Positions 1-7,233 of a stretch of DNA of 64,000 bases are shown piece after piece. Both the position numbers and the translations under genes were made by a program. Numbering within the stretch: position 1 is the stretch's first letter; every line of letters starts with the position of its first letter. Below the pieces are notes generated by a model. The model did no database searches. It worked only from the letters and a program-made list of their open reading frames with translations, and was not told where the DNA came from. This DNA comes from Polynucleobacter finlandensis (lineage in GTDB: Bacteria > Pseudomonadota > Gammaproteobacteria > Burkholderiales > Burkholderiaceae). Location: assembly GCF_018881755.1 (NCBI RefSeq), contig NZ_JACVPS010000010.1, positions 1 through 64,000 on the forward strand, in the 5' to 3' direction.

Positions 1-83
1 TGATGGGAATTCATAATGGGAGAATTTTATATGACTTTTCCTTCCTCGATCATGAGTCTGCTTGCTTAATTGGTGCAGGCAAT

Positions 84-107
84 AAAAAAGGGGTCCGAAG
101 ACCCCTT
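84..107 (-). terminator. Rho-independent terminator of the oxlT-like gene
   Basis: An 8-bp stem (AAGGGGTC / GACCCCTT) with a CGAA loop lies 20 bases past the stop of the MFS gene. Read on the minus strand it is followed by a run of T, the usual intrinsic terminator form. Confidence 0.85.
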
Positions 108-126
108 CTAAACTGAATTTGCTGTT

Positions 127-1380
127 TTAATGACCAGCATTCTTGTTGGCATCATCAATAAAGCGCTTACGAGCCGGCGCCAAAATGAACTTTGCCGCAA
201 AGGCCGCAGCAATCGTCACGATTGCGCCCGCAATGAAAACCGTATTCCAATTCCCGGTTGAGGAAAGAACGGATGCCAAAGGTACCAATAAAGAAGCGGT
301 TCCTTTTGCTGTATATAAGGTGCCAGCATTACCAGCCGCATTTTTTACACCAAATGTATCAGCACAGATCGCTGGAAAGATCGAGAAAATTTCACCCCAA
401 AACAAGAAGATCAATGCAGCAAAAGTCATAAATGCATATGGGTCTTTACCAAAATGCATCAAACCGAGCATTGATAAACCTTCACCAAGGAAAACAAAGA
501 ACATAGTGTTCTCGCGCCCAAAACGATCTGAAATAAATCCACACAGTGGGCGAGTGAAACCATTGCACAGGTTATCAATGGATAAAGTCATTGTGAGTAG
601 TGGCAAGGTGGTGCCAAATAACACCATCGGCAATTTCGCAAGACCCCAATCTTTAGCAATCGGACCAATTTGCGCCGTCACCATCAAACCACCAGCAGCT
701 ACAACCACGAAGATGACATAGATTAGCCAGAACAAAGGTTTTCTGATCATTTGTCCGGAGGTATAGTCCACCTTAGTGGTAACGATACGAGGAGCTGGCT
801 GCACGCCCTTGGGAGGCGTTGGTTTTGTCATCAACAAAGCCAATAAGAAAATCAGCGCGCCTTGTGCAAGACCAAAGAACAGGAAGGCATGCTCATAGCC
901 ATCGGCAAGAATCATATTGCCAATTGGAATTACTGTAATTGCTGCGCCAGCTCCAAAGCCTGCTGCAGTCAAACCAGCAGCTAGACCACGTTTATCCGGA
1001 AACCATTTCAGCGCATTACCAACGCAAGTGCCGTAAACACAACCAGCGCCAATACCAGCAACAACAGCTGCTGCATAAAGCATTTCGAGTGAAGTTGCAT
1101 AACTATCCATCACCCAACCAGCTGCAGCAAATACAGAGCCGATCAAGATAACGATGCGAGGTCCAAATTTATCAACCATCCAACCTTCAACTGGAACCAG
1201 CCAAGTTTCTACTACGATGAAGATTGAGAAAGAGAGTTGGATTGCAGATAAAGCCCAGCCAGTTTTAATCTGAATGGGGTTAACAAACAAAGTCCAGGCA
1301 TATTGAAGATTGGCAACCAATCCCATGCAAATAATTCCGAATACCAACTGCGCCCAACGGTTATGCCATGGCTTACTCAC
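127..1380 (-). CDS. oxlT: MFS transporter, OxlT-like oxalate:formate antiporter
   Basis: This 417-residue, 12-helix major facilitator protein resembles the oxalate:formate antiporter family. The MFS loop motif after helix 2 (DKFGPR, residues 70-75) is present. R277 in GFTRPLCG and K359 in YTAKG fall where OxlT of Oxalobacter has its two substrate-binding charges (R272 and K355), which favours a dicarboxylate substrate. The start codon is GTG, with AGGAG 10 bases upstream. The gene stands alone between a terminator and a promoter region carrying a perfect FNR-type dyad. The genes for oxalate breakdown (oxc, frc) lie at the other end of the window, so oxalate import is the likely job. Substrate is inferred; other carboxylates remain possible. 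Confidence 0.8.
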   Translation of the reverse strand: MSKPWHNRWAQLVFGIICMGLVANLQYAWTLFVNPIQIKTGWALSAIQLSFSIFIVVETWLVPVEGWMVDKFGPRIVILIGSVFAAAGWVMDSYATSLEMLYAAAVVAGIGAGCVYGTCVGNALKWFPDKRGLAAGLTAAGFGAGAAITVIPIGNMILADGYEHAFLFFGLAQGALIFLLALLMTKPTPPKGVQPAPRIVTTKVDYTSGQMIRKPLFWLIYVIFVVVAAGGLMVTAQIGPIAKDWGLAKLPMVLFGTTLPLLTMTLSIDNLCNGFTRPLCGFISDRFGRENTMFFVFLGEGLSMLGLMHFGKDPYAFMTFAALIFLFWGEIFSIFPAICADTFGVKNAAGNAGTLYTAKGTASLLVPLASVLSSTGNWNTVFIAGAIVTIAAAFAAKFILAPARKRFIDDANKNAGH

Positions 1381-1462
1381 GATTTATGCTCTCCTGATTA
1401 TTTCTTTTTGTAGATTACGCACCCTCTTTAAGGGCTCAGTAATTCTCAGACATCAACCCTTT

Positions 1463-1490
1463 AATTATCTTGATGATCATCAAGATAATT
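1463..1490. promoter_or_regulatory. Perfect 28-bp palindrome with FNR-type core upstream of oxlT
   Basis: All 28 bases are a perfect inverted repeat. The core TTGATGATCATCAA at 1470-1483 equals the FNR/Anr consensus TTGAT-N4-ATCAA. The centre lies about 96 bases before the oxlT start codon. A similar dyad sits about 102 bases before oxc. Binding by the Crp/Fnr protein encoded at 61784-62401 is an inference. Confidence 0.75.
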
Positions 1491-1583
1491 TCATTTGCGC
1501 ACTAGTGATTACCCCTAAACCAAGTAATTAAATTACAAGGCACTTCTGCTTAGTCGCCAGCACTCCCAATTCCCTTTGGGCAT

Positions 1584-1611
1584 AAAAAAAGCCACCCGAA
1601 GGTGGCTTTTT
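1584..1611. terminator. Bidirectional intrinsic terminator
   Basis: A strong hairpin (AAAAGCCACC, loop CGAA, GGTGGCTTTT) is flanked by A-run and T-run, so it can act in both directions. It lies 20 bases past the stop of the 35-residue small gene on the minus strand and bounds that gene as its own transcription unit. Confidence 0.85.
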
Positions 1612-1631
1612 GAATTACTGTAATTTTTAAA

Positions 1632-1739
1632 TTACATTCCGCGATAGGCGCCGTCAAAATCATAATGACGAGCAGGCTTGGCTTGGCTTGGCTTGCTTTC
1701 AGAAAAAAGCTGGTGAAACATATTCAATAACTGGGTCAT
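1632..1739 (-). CDS. Small 35-residue protein of unknown function
   Basis: A short frame encodes 35 residues starting MTQLLNMFHQLF and ending DFDGAYRGM. AAGGAGA lies six bases before the ATG, a near-ideal ribosome binding site, and a strong terminator follows the stop, so it has the signals of a real single-gene unit. The first 13 residues can form a short amphipathic helix; the middle is rich in K, P, S and A (coded by a repeated GCCAA run); the end is acidic and aromatic. No cysteine or membrane segment is present. I do not recognise the family. Upstream, at about 1760-1800, there is a possible minus-strand TACAAT -10 box. Confidence 0.6.
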   Translation of the reverse strand: MTQLLNMFHQLFSESKPSQAKPARHYDFDGAYRGM

Positions 1740-1931
1740 TTGAATCTCCTTAAGGGTTAGTACCTACATTGTACCCTAATTTGGAGATTTATCTAGGGTA
1801 AACCCTTAAAAAGACTTAAATGTTTTGTTAGCAATAATTAACTTATAAGTCTTTGATTTAATTGAAAATAATCGCCATCAACGCCTGAGAGTCAAGGAAT
1901 TAACTCAAATATCCACCTTGAGCACTCAAAT

Positions 1932-2007
1932 TGGTGCCGCTTGCCGGAATCGAACTGGCGACCTTTTCATTACGAATGAACTGCTCTACCAACTGAGCTA
2001 AAGCGGC
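1932..2007 (-). tRNA. tRNA-Thr (anticodon CGT)
   Basis: The minus strand folds into a full cloverleaf: acceptor GCCGCTT/AAGCGGC, D-arm with AGCTCAGTTGGTAGAGC, anticodon loop TTCGTAA giving CGT, T-arm with GGTTCGA-like GTTCGATTC, and a genome-encoded CCA. The 27-43 pair of the anticodon stem is a G-A mismatch. It reads threonine codon ACG. It lies 12 bases beyond the DUF1854 gene. Confidence 0.93.
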
Positions 2008-2019
2008 GGTAAATAAATT

Positions 2020-2505
2020 CTAGCGGAAGCGATCCAACAACTTCTTGCTCACTTTATCCAACTGAGTGGCATCTTTGATCAAGAACTGCAAGCCATTGGA
2101 ATCTGCGATGAGTAGCGTATTGCCGGCAATGCGACGAATATCTTCTTCACCCTTGAGGCGAATGCGAGTTGGGCCGCGATCCGTCTCAATGTCCCAAATA
2201 CTGGGGGTTGCGAAGGTTGAAACCTTGGTAATTTTTTCAATGACGGGCATGAACTCACGCGCAGCCAATTCTTCCTCAATAAGTGCGAGTTCGAACTCCG
2301 GAATGGCGGCGATATTCTCAAACCAGCAAAGCTCTTTGCCAGACTGATCCATTAAACATATGCCGGCACCTGGAGCGGTAATCGGAAACGCCCTGACTGG
2401 ATGAATGCCCACGTGACGATGACCCGCAGCGTCAATCAAGACTAAGCGCCCTAATGAGTCGCGCTCTAACTGATGGGGCTTTGTATGTGCATTGAAATTA
2501 CTCAT
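2020..2505 (-). CDS. DUF1854 protein, cyanophycin-associated
   Basis: This 161-residue soluble protein matches the DUF1854 family that is found next to cyanophycin synthetase genes in betaproteobacteria. Visible features are the RDSLGRLVLIDAAGHRHVGI start and the conserved IWDIETDRGPTRI stretch near residues 103-115. There is no signal peptide or membrane segment. Its ATG overlaps the stop of the ABC transporter gene by four bases (ATGA), so the two are translationally coupled. The function is unknown. Coupling suggests it works with the transporter, for example as a soluble partner in handling cyanophycin or its dipeptides. Confidence 0.8.
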   Translation of the reverse strand: MSNFNAHTKPHQLERDSLGRLVLIDAAGHRHVGIHPVRAFPITAPGAGICLMDQSGKELCWFENIAAIPEFELALIEEELAAREFMPVIEKITKVSTFATPSIWDIETDRGPTRIRLKGEEDIRRIAGNTLLIADSNGLQFLIKDATQLDKVSKKLLDRFR

Positions 2506-4841
2506 ACGCCACCACCAATATGTTTAGCGGCTTCTTGAAGCGCTTCTTCTTCGCGCTCATCAAGACTCTCACCGATAGCGCCACCTTCAACCAACTCAGC
2601 AGCATGGCGAAGTTGCGCTTGATACAGGGTGTAATAAGCGCCCTGCGCTTCCATTAGCTGGTCGTGCGAACCGATCTCCACAATCTCACCCTTATCCAAT
2701 ACCACCAAGCGATCTGCTTTTCTTAAGGTAGATAGGCGGTGTGCAATAGCAATCGTAGTACGACCTTTAACAAGGTTATCTAAGGCGCGCTGGATTTCTT
2801 TTTCAGTGGTGGTATCGACTGAAGAGGTGGCTTCATCCAAAATTAAGATGCTTGGATTGATGAGTAATGCACGCGCAATAGAAATTCGCTGACGCTCACC
2901 CCCTGATAAAGACTGGCCACGCTCCCCTACTAGAGAGTCATAACCTAGTGGCAGGCGCAGAATAAATTCATGGGCGTGGGCAGCACGCGCAGCCTCAATA
3001 ATCTCTTCACGAGTAGCGTCCGGTTTGCCATATGCAATGTTCTCTGCAATCGTGCCAAAGAACAAAAATGGTTCTTGTAAGACTAGGCCGATGCGCTTGC
3101 GATAGTCAGCAATACCAATACTGCGAATATCGCGCCCATCTAAAGTAATGGCGCCTGCGCTGACATCATAGAAACGGCAAATCAAATTGACTAGCGTGCT
3201 CTTACCAGATCCACTATGGCCTACCAGACCAATCATTTCGCCAGGAGCGATATCAAGATCAATGCCTTTGGACACCGCACGATTACCGTAGCGGAAACCC
3301 ACGCCACGCAGAGCGATGCGGCCTTTTACATCCATCAAAGGGGCGGGATTGATTGGCTCAGGAACGCTAGAGACGTGATCCAAAATATCAAAAATTCGCT
3401 TAGCCCCTGCAGCAGCCTTTTGAGTATGCGAAACAATGCGGCTCATCGAATCTAGACGAATATAGAAGCGGCCAATGTAGGCAAGAAAGGCAATCAATAC
3501 GCCAACAGAAATTTTCTGATGAGCCACTTGCCATATACCAAAACCCCAAACCACCAAGAGACCAGTCTCAGTCAACAAGGTAACCGTTGGTGAGAAAAGG
3601 CCCCACACACGATTGACGCGATCATTAATTTGCAGATTGTGTTTATTCGAATCCACAAAACGCTTGAGCTCACGATCTTCTTGAGCAAAGGCTTTCACCA
3701 CCCGAATTCCCGGAATCGTATCTGCCAAAATATTCGTCACTTCGGACCAGATGCGATCAATCTTTTCAAAACCAAAGCGCAACTTATCGCGCACTGCATT
3801 AATCATCCAAACAATAAAAGGCAAAGGCGCTAGAGTGACTACAGCAAGCAATGGATCAATCGATACCAAGATCGCAGCAGTCATTGTGATCATCAAGACA
3901 TCGGTTACAAAATCGAGTGCATACAGCGAGAGGAAAACACAGATACGATCTGTCTCAGCGCCGATACGGGCAATCAGGTCGCCCGTTCTCTTGCCACCAA
4001 AGTATTCCAAAGAAAGCTTGAGTAAATGCTCAAAGGTGGTGTTGCGCAAATCAGCGCCAATCCGCTCGCTTACAAGCGCTAGTAAATAGGTTTTCCACCA
4101 ACCCAATCCCCAAGCTACTAAGGCGGCGCCAAACAAGGCGAGTAAATACATGCTGGCCAAATGAAAATCAATCGGTAGGCCTTTTTCGTATGGAATCAAT
4201 ACGTGATCCATTAAAGGCATGGTGAGATACGGCGGAATTAAAGTCGCCCCAGTCGATAGCAGGGTCAACACAAAACCCAAGAGTAATTGCCGCTTGTAGG
4301 GGCGAGCAAAACGCCAGAGCTTAAATAAAGTCCAAGTTGAGGGTGGCTGATCAAGCTCAGGATCACATGTAGGACAAGCGTCTGAGTTTGCCGGTTTGGG
4401 AGTTAAACAAACTGGGCATACCTGCTTGTCGTATTCGCTCGATTCAACAACTTCTCCGCTAGGTGTGTGCCCTTGGGATAGTTGTTTAAAAGCAGACTGA
4501 AGACGTAAAACTTGAGGGTTCACTGCTAGCGTGAAATGCCAAATCCTGTGCAAACGATCGGAACTTTCCAGTTTGAGGCTACCTACGCCAGCATGATCGC
4601 CATGCAAAAGATGTGCACCATCACTCATTGACCAAGACTCAAAGCCTTTACCGTCAGTCCAAACCAAGCCCTGATCAACCAACAAAAGGAGACTTTTTTG
4701 GAAGCGCAGATCTCCATCCAAATCCAGTTCGACCCACGCCAGTATGGCTTCAAGGTTTCGGATGGGGGATGTTGAGGACCCTAAAACACCTTGCCAATCG
4801 CTTGGCAGTGTGGAGGTAAACGGGAGAATTTCAGGCTTCAT
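2502..4841 (-). CDS. ABC transporter (exporter fold) with zinc ribbon, cyanophycin-associated
   Basis: This 779-residue fused ABC exporter has three parts. Residues 1-140 are a soluble region of unknown fold. Residues 142-159 hold a CxxC-N10-CxxC zinc ribbon (C142, C145, C156, C159). The rest is a six-helix ABC transmembrane domain and a nucleotide-binding domain with Walker A (GHSGSGKST), signature LSGGERQR, Walker B (ILILDEATSS) and the AHRLS H-loop, so it should hydrolyse ATP. It is divergent from the cyanophycin synthetases across a 199-base gap. Homologues in this context are known as cyanophycin metabolism-associated ABC transporters; the cargo is unproven. Confidence 0.85.
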   Translation of the reverse strand: MKPEILPFTSTLPSDWQGVLGSSTSPIRNLEAILAWVELDLDGDLRFQKSLLLLVDQGLVWTDGKGFESWSMSDGAHLLHGDHAGVGSLKLESSDRLHRIWHFTLAVNPQVLRLQSAFKQLSQGHTPSGEVVESSEYDKQVCPVCLTPKPANSDACPTCDPELDQPPSTWTLFKLWRFARPYKRQLLLGFVLTLLSTGATLIPPYLTMPLMDHVLIPYEKGLPIDFHLASMYLLALFGAALVAWGLGWWKTYLLALVSERIGADLRNTTFEHLLKLSLEYFGGKRTGDLIARIGAETDRICVFLSLYALDFVTDVLMITMTAAILVSIDPLLAVVTLAPLPFIVWMINAVRDKLRFGFEKIDRIWSEVTNILADTIPGIRVVKAFAQEDRELKRFVDSNKHNLQINDRVNRVWGLFSPTVTLLTETGLLVVWGFGIWQVAHQKISVGVLIAFLAYIGRFYIRLDSMSRIVSHTQKAAAGAKRIFDILDHVSSVPEPINPAPLMDVKGRIALRGVGFRYGNRAVSKGIDLDIAPGEMIGLVGHSGSGKSTLVNLICRFYDVSAGAITLDGRDIRSIGIADYRKRIGLVLQEPFLFFGTIAENIAYGKPDATREEIIEAARAAHAHEFILRLPLGYDSLVGERGQSLSGGERQRISIARALLINPSILILDEATSSVDTTTEKEIQRALDNLVKGRTTIAIAHRLSTLRKADRLVVLDKGEIVEIGSHDQLMEAQGAYYTLYQAQLRHAAELVEGGAIGESLDEREEEALQEAAKHIGGGV

Positions 4842-4889
4842 TGACCCTAAAAGTATAGTGGAGCTGGGTTTTTTCTATTTATAGCTAGT

Positions 4890-4925
4890 GTCAACTTTAA
4901 TGACTGGAAAGCCGTTAAAGTTGAC
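4890..4925. promoter_or_regulatory. 11-bp inverted repeat in the divergent cyanophycin promoter region
   Basis: GTCAACTTTAA (4890-4900) and TTAAAGTTGAC (4915-4925) are exact inverted repeats with a 14-base spacer. Each arm reads outward as TTGACA or near it, so each could be a -35 box or an operator half for one of the two divergent operons. No T-run follows, which argues against a terminator. Confidence 0.55.
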
Positions 4926-5040
4926 AGTAAGGCTTTTTATATATTTTTGCCAATTTTGTGGATTTCCAATAACTACTAGAAACAGAGAGACGGTCTGACG
5001 GTTCCCGCCCTAACAGGCGCCAACCCTAGCTATTCCACAC

Positions 5041-7233
5041 ATGCCCCAATTACTAGATAAAACCATTGAGATTCTGAGTGTTAAGCATCTCCGTGGTCCC
5101 AATATGTGGACTTACCATCCCGTTATTGAGGTTTGGATTGATATTGGCGATCTGGAAGATTACCCATCCCATCTCATTCCTGGCTTTTATGAGCGCCTAG
5201 TCAAAGCCCTACCTAGTCTTCAAGAACATCGTTGCAGCTATGGCGAAGCTGGCGGATTTCTCAAGAGAGTTGAGGAAGGCACTTGGCCGGCGCACATCAT
5301 GGAGCACCTCACCTTAGAACTCCAAAACTTGGCTGGCATTCCAGGTGGTTTTGGTAAGGCACGTGACGGTGATCGCCGTAGCGTTTACAAGGTGATGGTG
5401 AGTGCTATTAATGAAGAAGTTACACTGACTGCTCTGAAATACGCTCGTGATCTTTACCTTGCATTAGCCCAAGACAACAAAGACTGTGTTGCTGAAGTAC
5501 AAACCATTGTTGAAAATCTCCGCGAACTGGGTGATGATCTTTTACTAGGACCCAGTACCGCCTGCATTGTGAATGCCGCTGAAGAGCGTGGCATTCCATC
5601 CATCCGTTTGTCAGAAGGTAATTTAGTTCAACTGGGTTACGGGGCAAAGCAACGGCGCATTTGGACTGCCGAAACTGATCAAACTAGCGCGATTGCTGAA
5701 ACTATTTCCAGAGATAAAGATCTCACGAAGAGCTTACTTGCTAGCGCTGGTGTACCTACTCCAGAAGGCAGGACTGTTACTAGCCCAGATGATGCTTGGG
5801 AAGCAGCGCAAGACATTGGCTTACCAGTTGTGGTTAAGCCCATTGACGGTAACCATGGTCGTGGCGTTTTTATTAACCTGTACACCCAACAAGAAATTGA
5901 AGCTGCTTATGCAGTAGCCATTGAAGAAGGTAGTGAAGTTCTCGTTGAACGTCATATCGTTGGCGACGAGCATCGCCTATTGGTAGTTGGCAACAAAGTA
6001 GTTGCTGCTGCAAAAGGCGAAACCGTTTGGGTGACTGGTGATGGCAAACACACCGTACACGAACTCATTCAGATTCAGATTAATTCCGATCCCCGTCGCG
6101 GCACCGCAGAAGAGCATCCTCTCAACCCAGTACGGATTGACTCTGCAGTGGAGTTGGAGCTAGCACGTCAGAAACTCACCGGTGCAAGCATTCCGGCCGC
6201 CGATCATAAAGTACTGATTCAGAGTAACGGAAACGTTGCTTTTGATGTCACCGATTTAGTTCATCCTGATGTTGCTAGCCAAGTGGCCTTAGCTGCGCGC
6301 GTGGTTGGCCTCGAGATTGCCGGCGTCGACTTAGTAGTACAAGACATCAGCAAACCACTTGAATCACAAAATGGTGCGATTGTTGAAGTCAATGCAGGCC
6401 CTGGTTTATTAATGCATCTAAAACCGGCTAGCGGTAAACCACAGCCGGTTGGCAAAGAGATTGCTGACCATCTCTTCCCACCTGGTACAGATTTCAGAAT
6501 CCCGGTAGTCGGTATCTGTGGTGAGCGTGGCAAAACACCTGTTGCAGAAATGATTGCGTATTTCTTAAGATTAACGAATCGCTATGTCGGACTATCAAGT
6601 AGTAAAGGCTTATCTTTTGGCAACCGTACTATTCCCAAAAGCAATGTCACCAATTGGGAAAACGCTCGCCGCACTTTGTTAAATCGCGCAGTTGAAGCTG
6701 CGGTCATTGAGAACAACCATCTATCCATGTTAATTGAAGGCTTGGCATATGACCGTTGCCAGGTGGGTGTTGTTTTGAACGTGGACCCTAAAGCGAATTT
6801 CCCGCAATATGCAATCTTTGATGAAGACCAAGTCTTTAGCATTGTTCGTACTCAAGTTGACGTTGTTCTACCTAATGGTGTTGCAGTACTGAATGCAGAT
6901 GATCCAATGGTCGCGCAAATGGCAGAACTGTGTGACGGTGAAGTGATTTTCTTTACACAAAATCCTCATTCACCAATCATTGAAGAGCATTTTAAGAATG
7001 ATGGACGCGCAGTCTTAGTGGGCAATCAACAACTTACCCTCAGACGTGGGAAGTTAGACCAAAAAAGTATTCCAGTACCTCGTCATTCAGAACCAAATGC
7101 GAATACCCCATGGAAGAGTATGAATCTTGGAGCGGCAATCGGTGCTGCATGGGCTTTAGATATCCCCTTTAATGTCATTGAAGCTGGCGCCGAAACCTTT
7201 GTTCCTGATACTAATACCGCAATAGGAGCTTAA
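5041..7233 (+). CDS. Short cyanophycin synthetase paralogue (CphA-like, lacks Mur C-terminal domain)
   Basis: This 730-residue protein aligns with the first 730 or so residues of the downstream CphA. It has the N-terminal domain (HLRGPNMW), an ATP-grasp domain (KPIDGNHGRGV near residue 265; EVNAGPGLLMHLKP near 450) and a Mur-ligase-like central domain. The Mur P-loop reads GERGKTP near residues 492-498 where the partner has GTNGKTT. The frame stops where the Mur C-terminal domain should begin. The ATP-grasp half, which adds aspartate in known synthetases, looks intact; the arginine-adding half looks impaired. No clear Shine-Dalgarno precedes the ATG. Such tandem pairs occur in Burkholderiales; the role of the short copy is not settled. 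Confidence 0.85.
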   Translation: MPQLLDKTIEILSVKHLRGPNMWTYHPVIEVWIDIGDLEDYPSHLIPGFYERLVKALPSLQEHRCSYGEAGGFLKRVEEGTWPAHIMEHLTLELQNLAGIPGGFGKARDGDRRSVYKVMVSAINEEVTLTALKYARDLYLALAQDNKDCVAEVQTIVENLRELGDDLLLGPSTACIVNAAEERGIPSIRLSEGNLVQLGYGAKQRRIWTAETDQTSAIAETISRDKDLTKSLLASAGVPTPEGRTVTSPDDAWEAAQDIGLPVVVKPIDGNHGRGVFINLYTQQEIEAAYAVAIEEGSEVLVERHIVGDEHRLLVVGNKVVAAAKGETVWVTGDGKHTVHELIQIQINSDPRRGTAEEHPLNPVRIDSAVELELARQKLTGASIPAADHKVLIQSNGNVAFDVTDLVHPDVASQVALAARVVGLEIAGVDLVVQDISKPLESQNGAIVEVNAGPGLLMHLKPASGKPQPVGKEIADHLFPPGTDFRIPVVGICGERGKTPVAEMIAYFLRLTNRYVGLSSSKGLSFGNRTIPKSNVTNWENARRTLLNRAVEAAVIENNHLSMLIEGLAYDRCQVGVVLNVDPKANFPQYAIFDEDQVFSIVRTQVDVVLPNGVAVLNADDPMVAQMAELCDGEVIFFTQNPHSPIIEEHFKNDGRAVLVGNQQLTLRRGKLDQKSIPVPRHSEPNANTPWKSMNLGAAIGAAWALDIPFNVIEAGAETFVPDTNTAIGA

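Noticed and set aside
1..83. Short open frames at the left edge, one of 17 codons from ATG at 16
   Set aside because: Too short, and one longer frame runs through the terminator at 84-107. Could be the end of a gene outside the window, but nothing identifies it.
143..721. 192-codon frame on the plus strand opposite the oxlT-like gene
   Set aside because: Lies fully antisense to a clear transporter gene and its protein has no family-like features.
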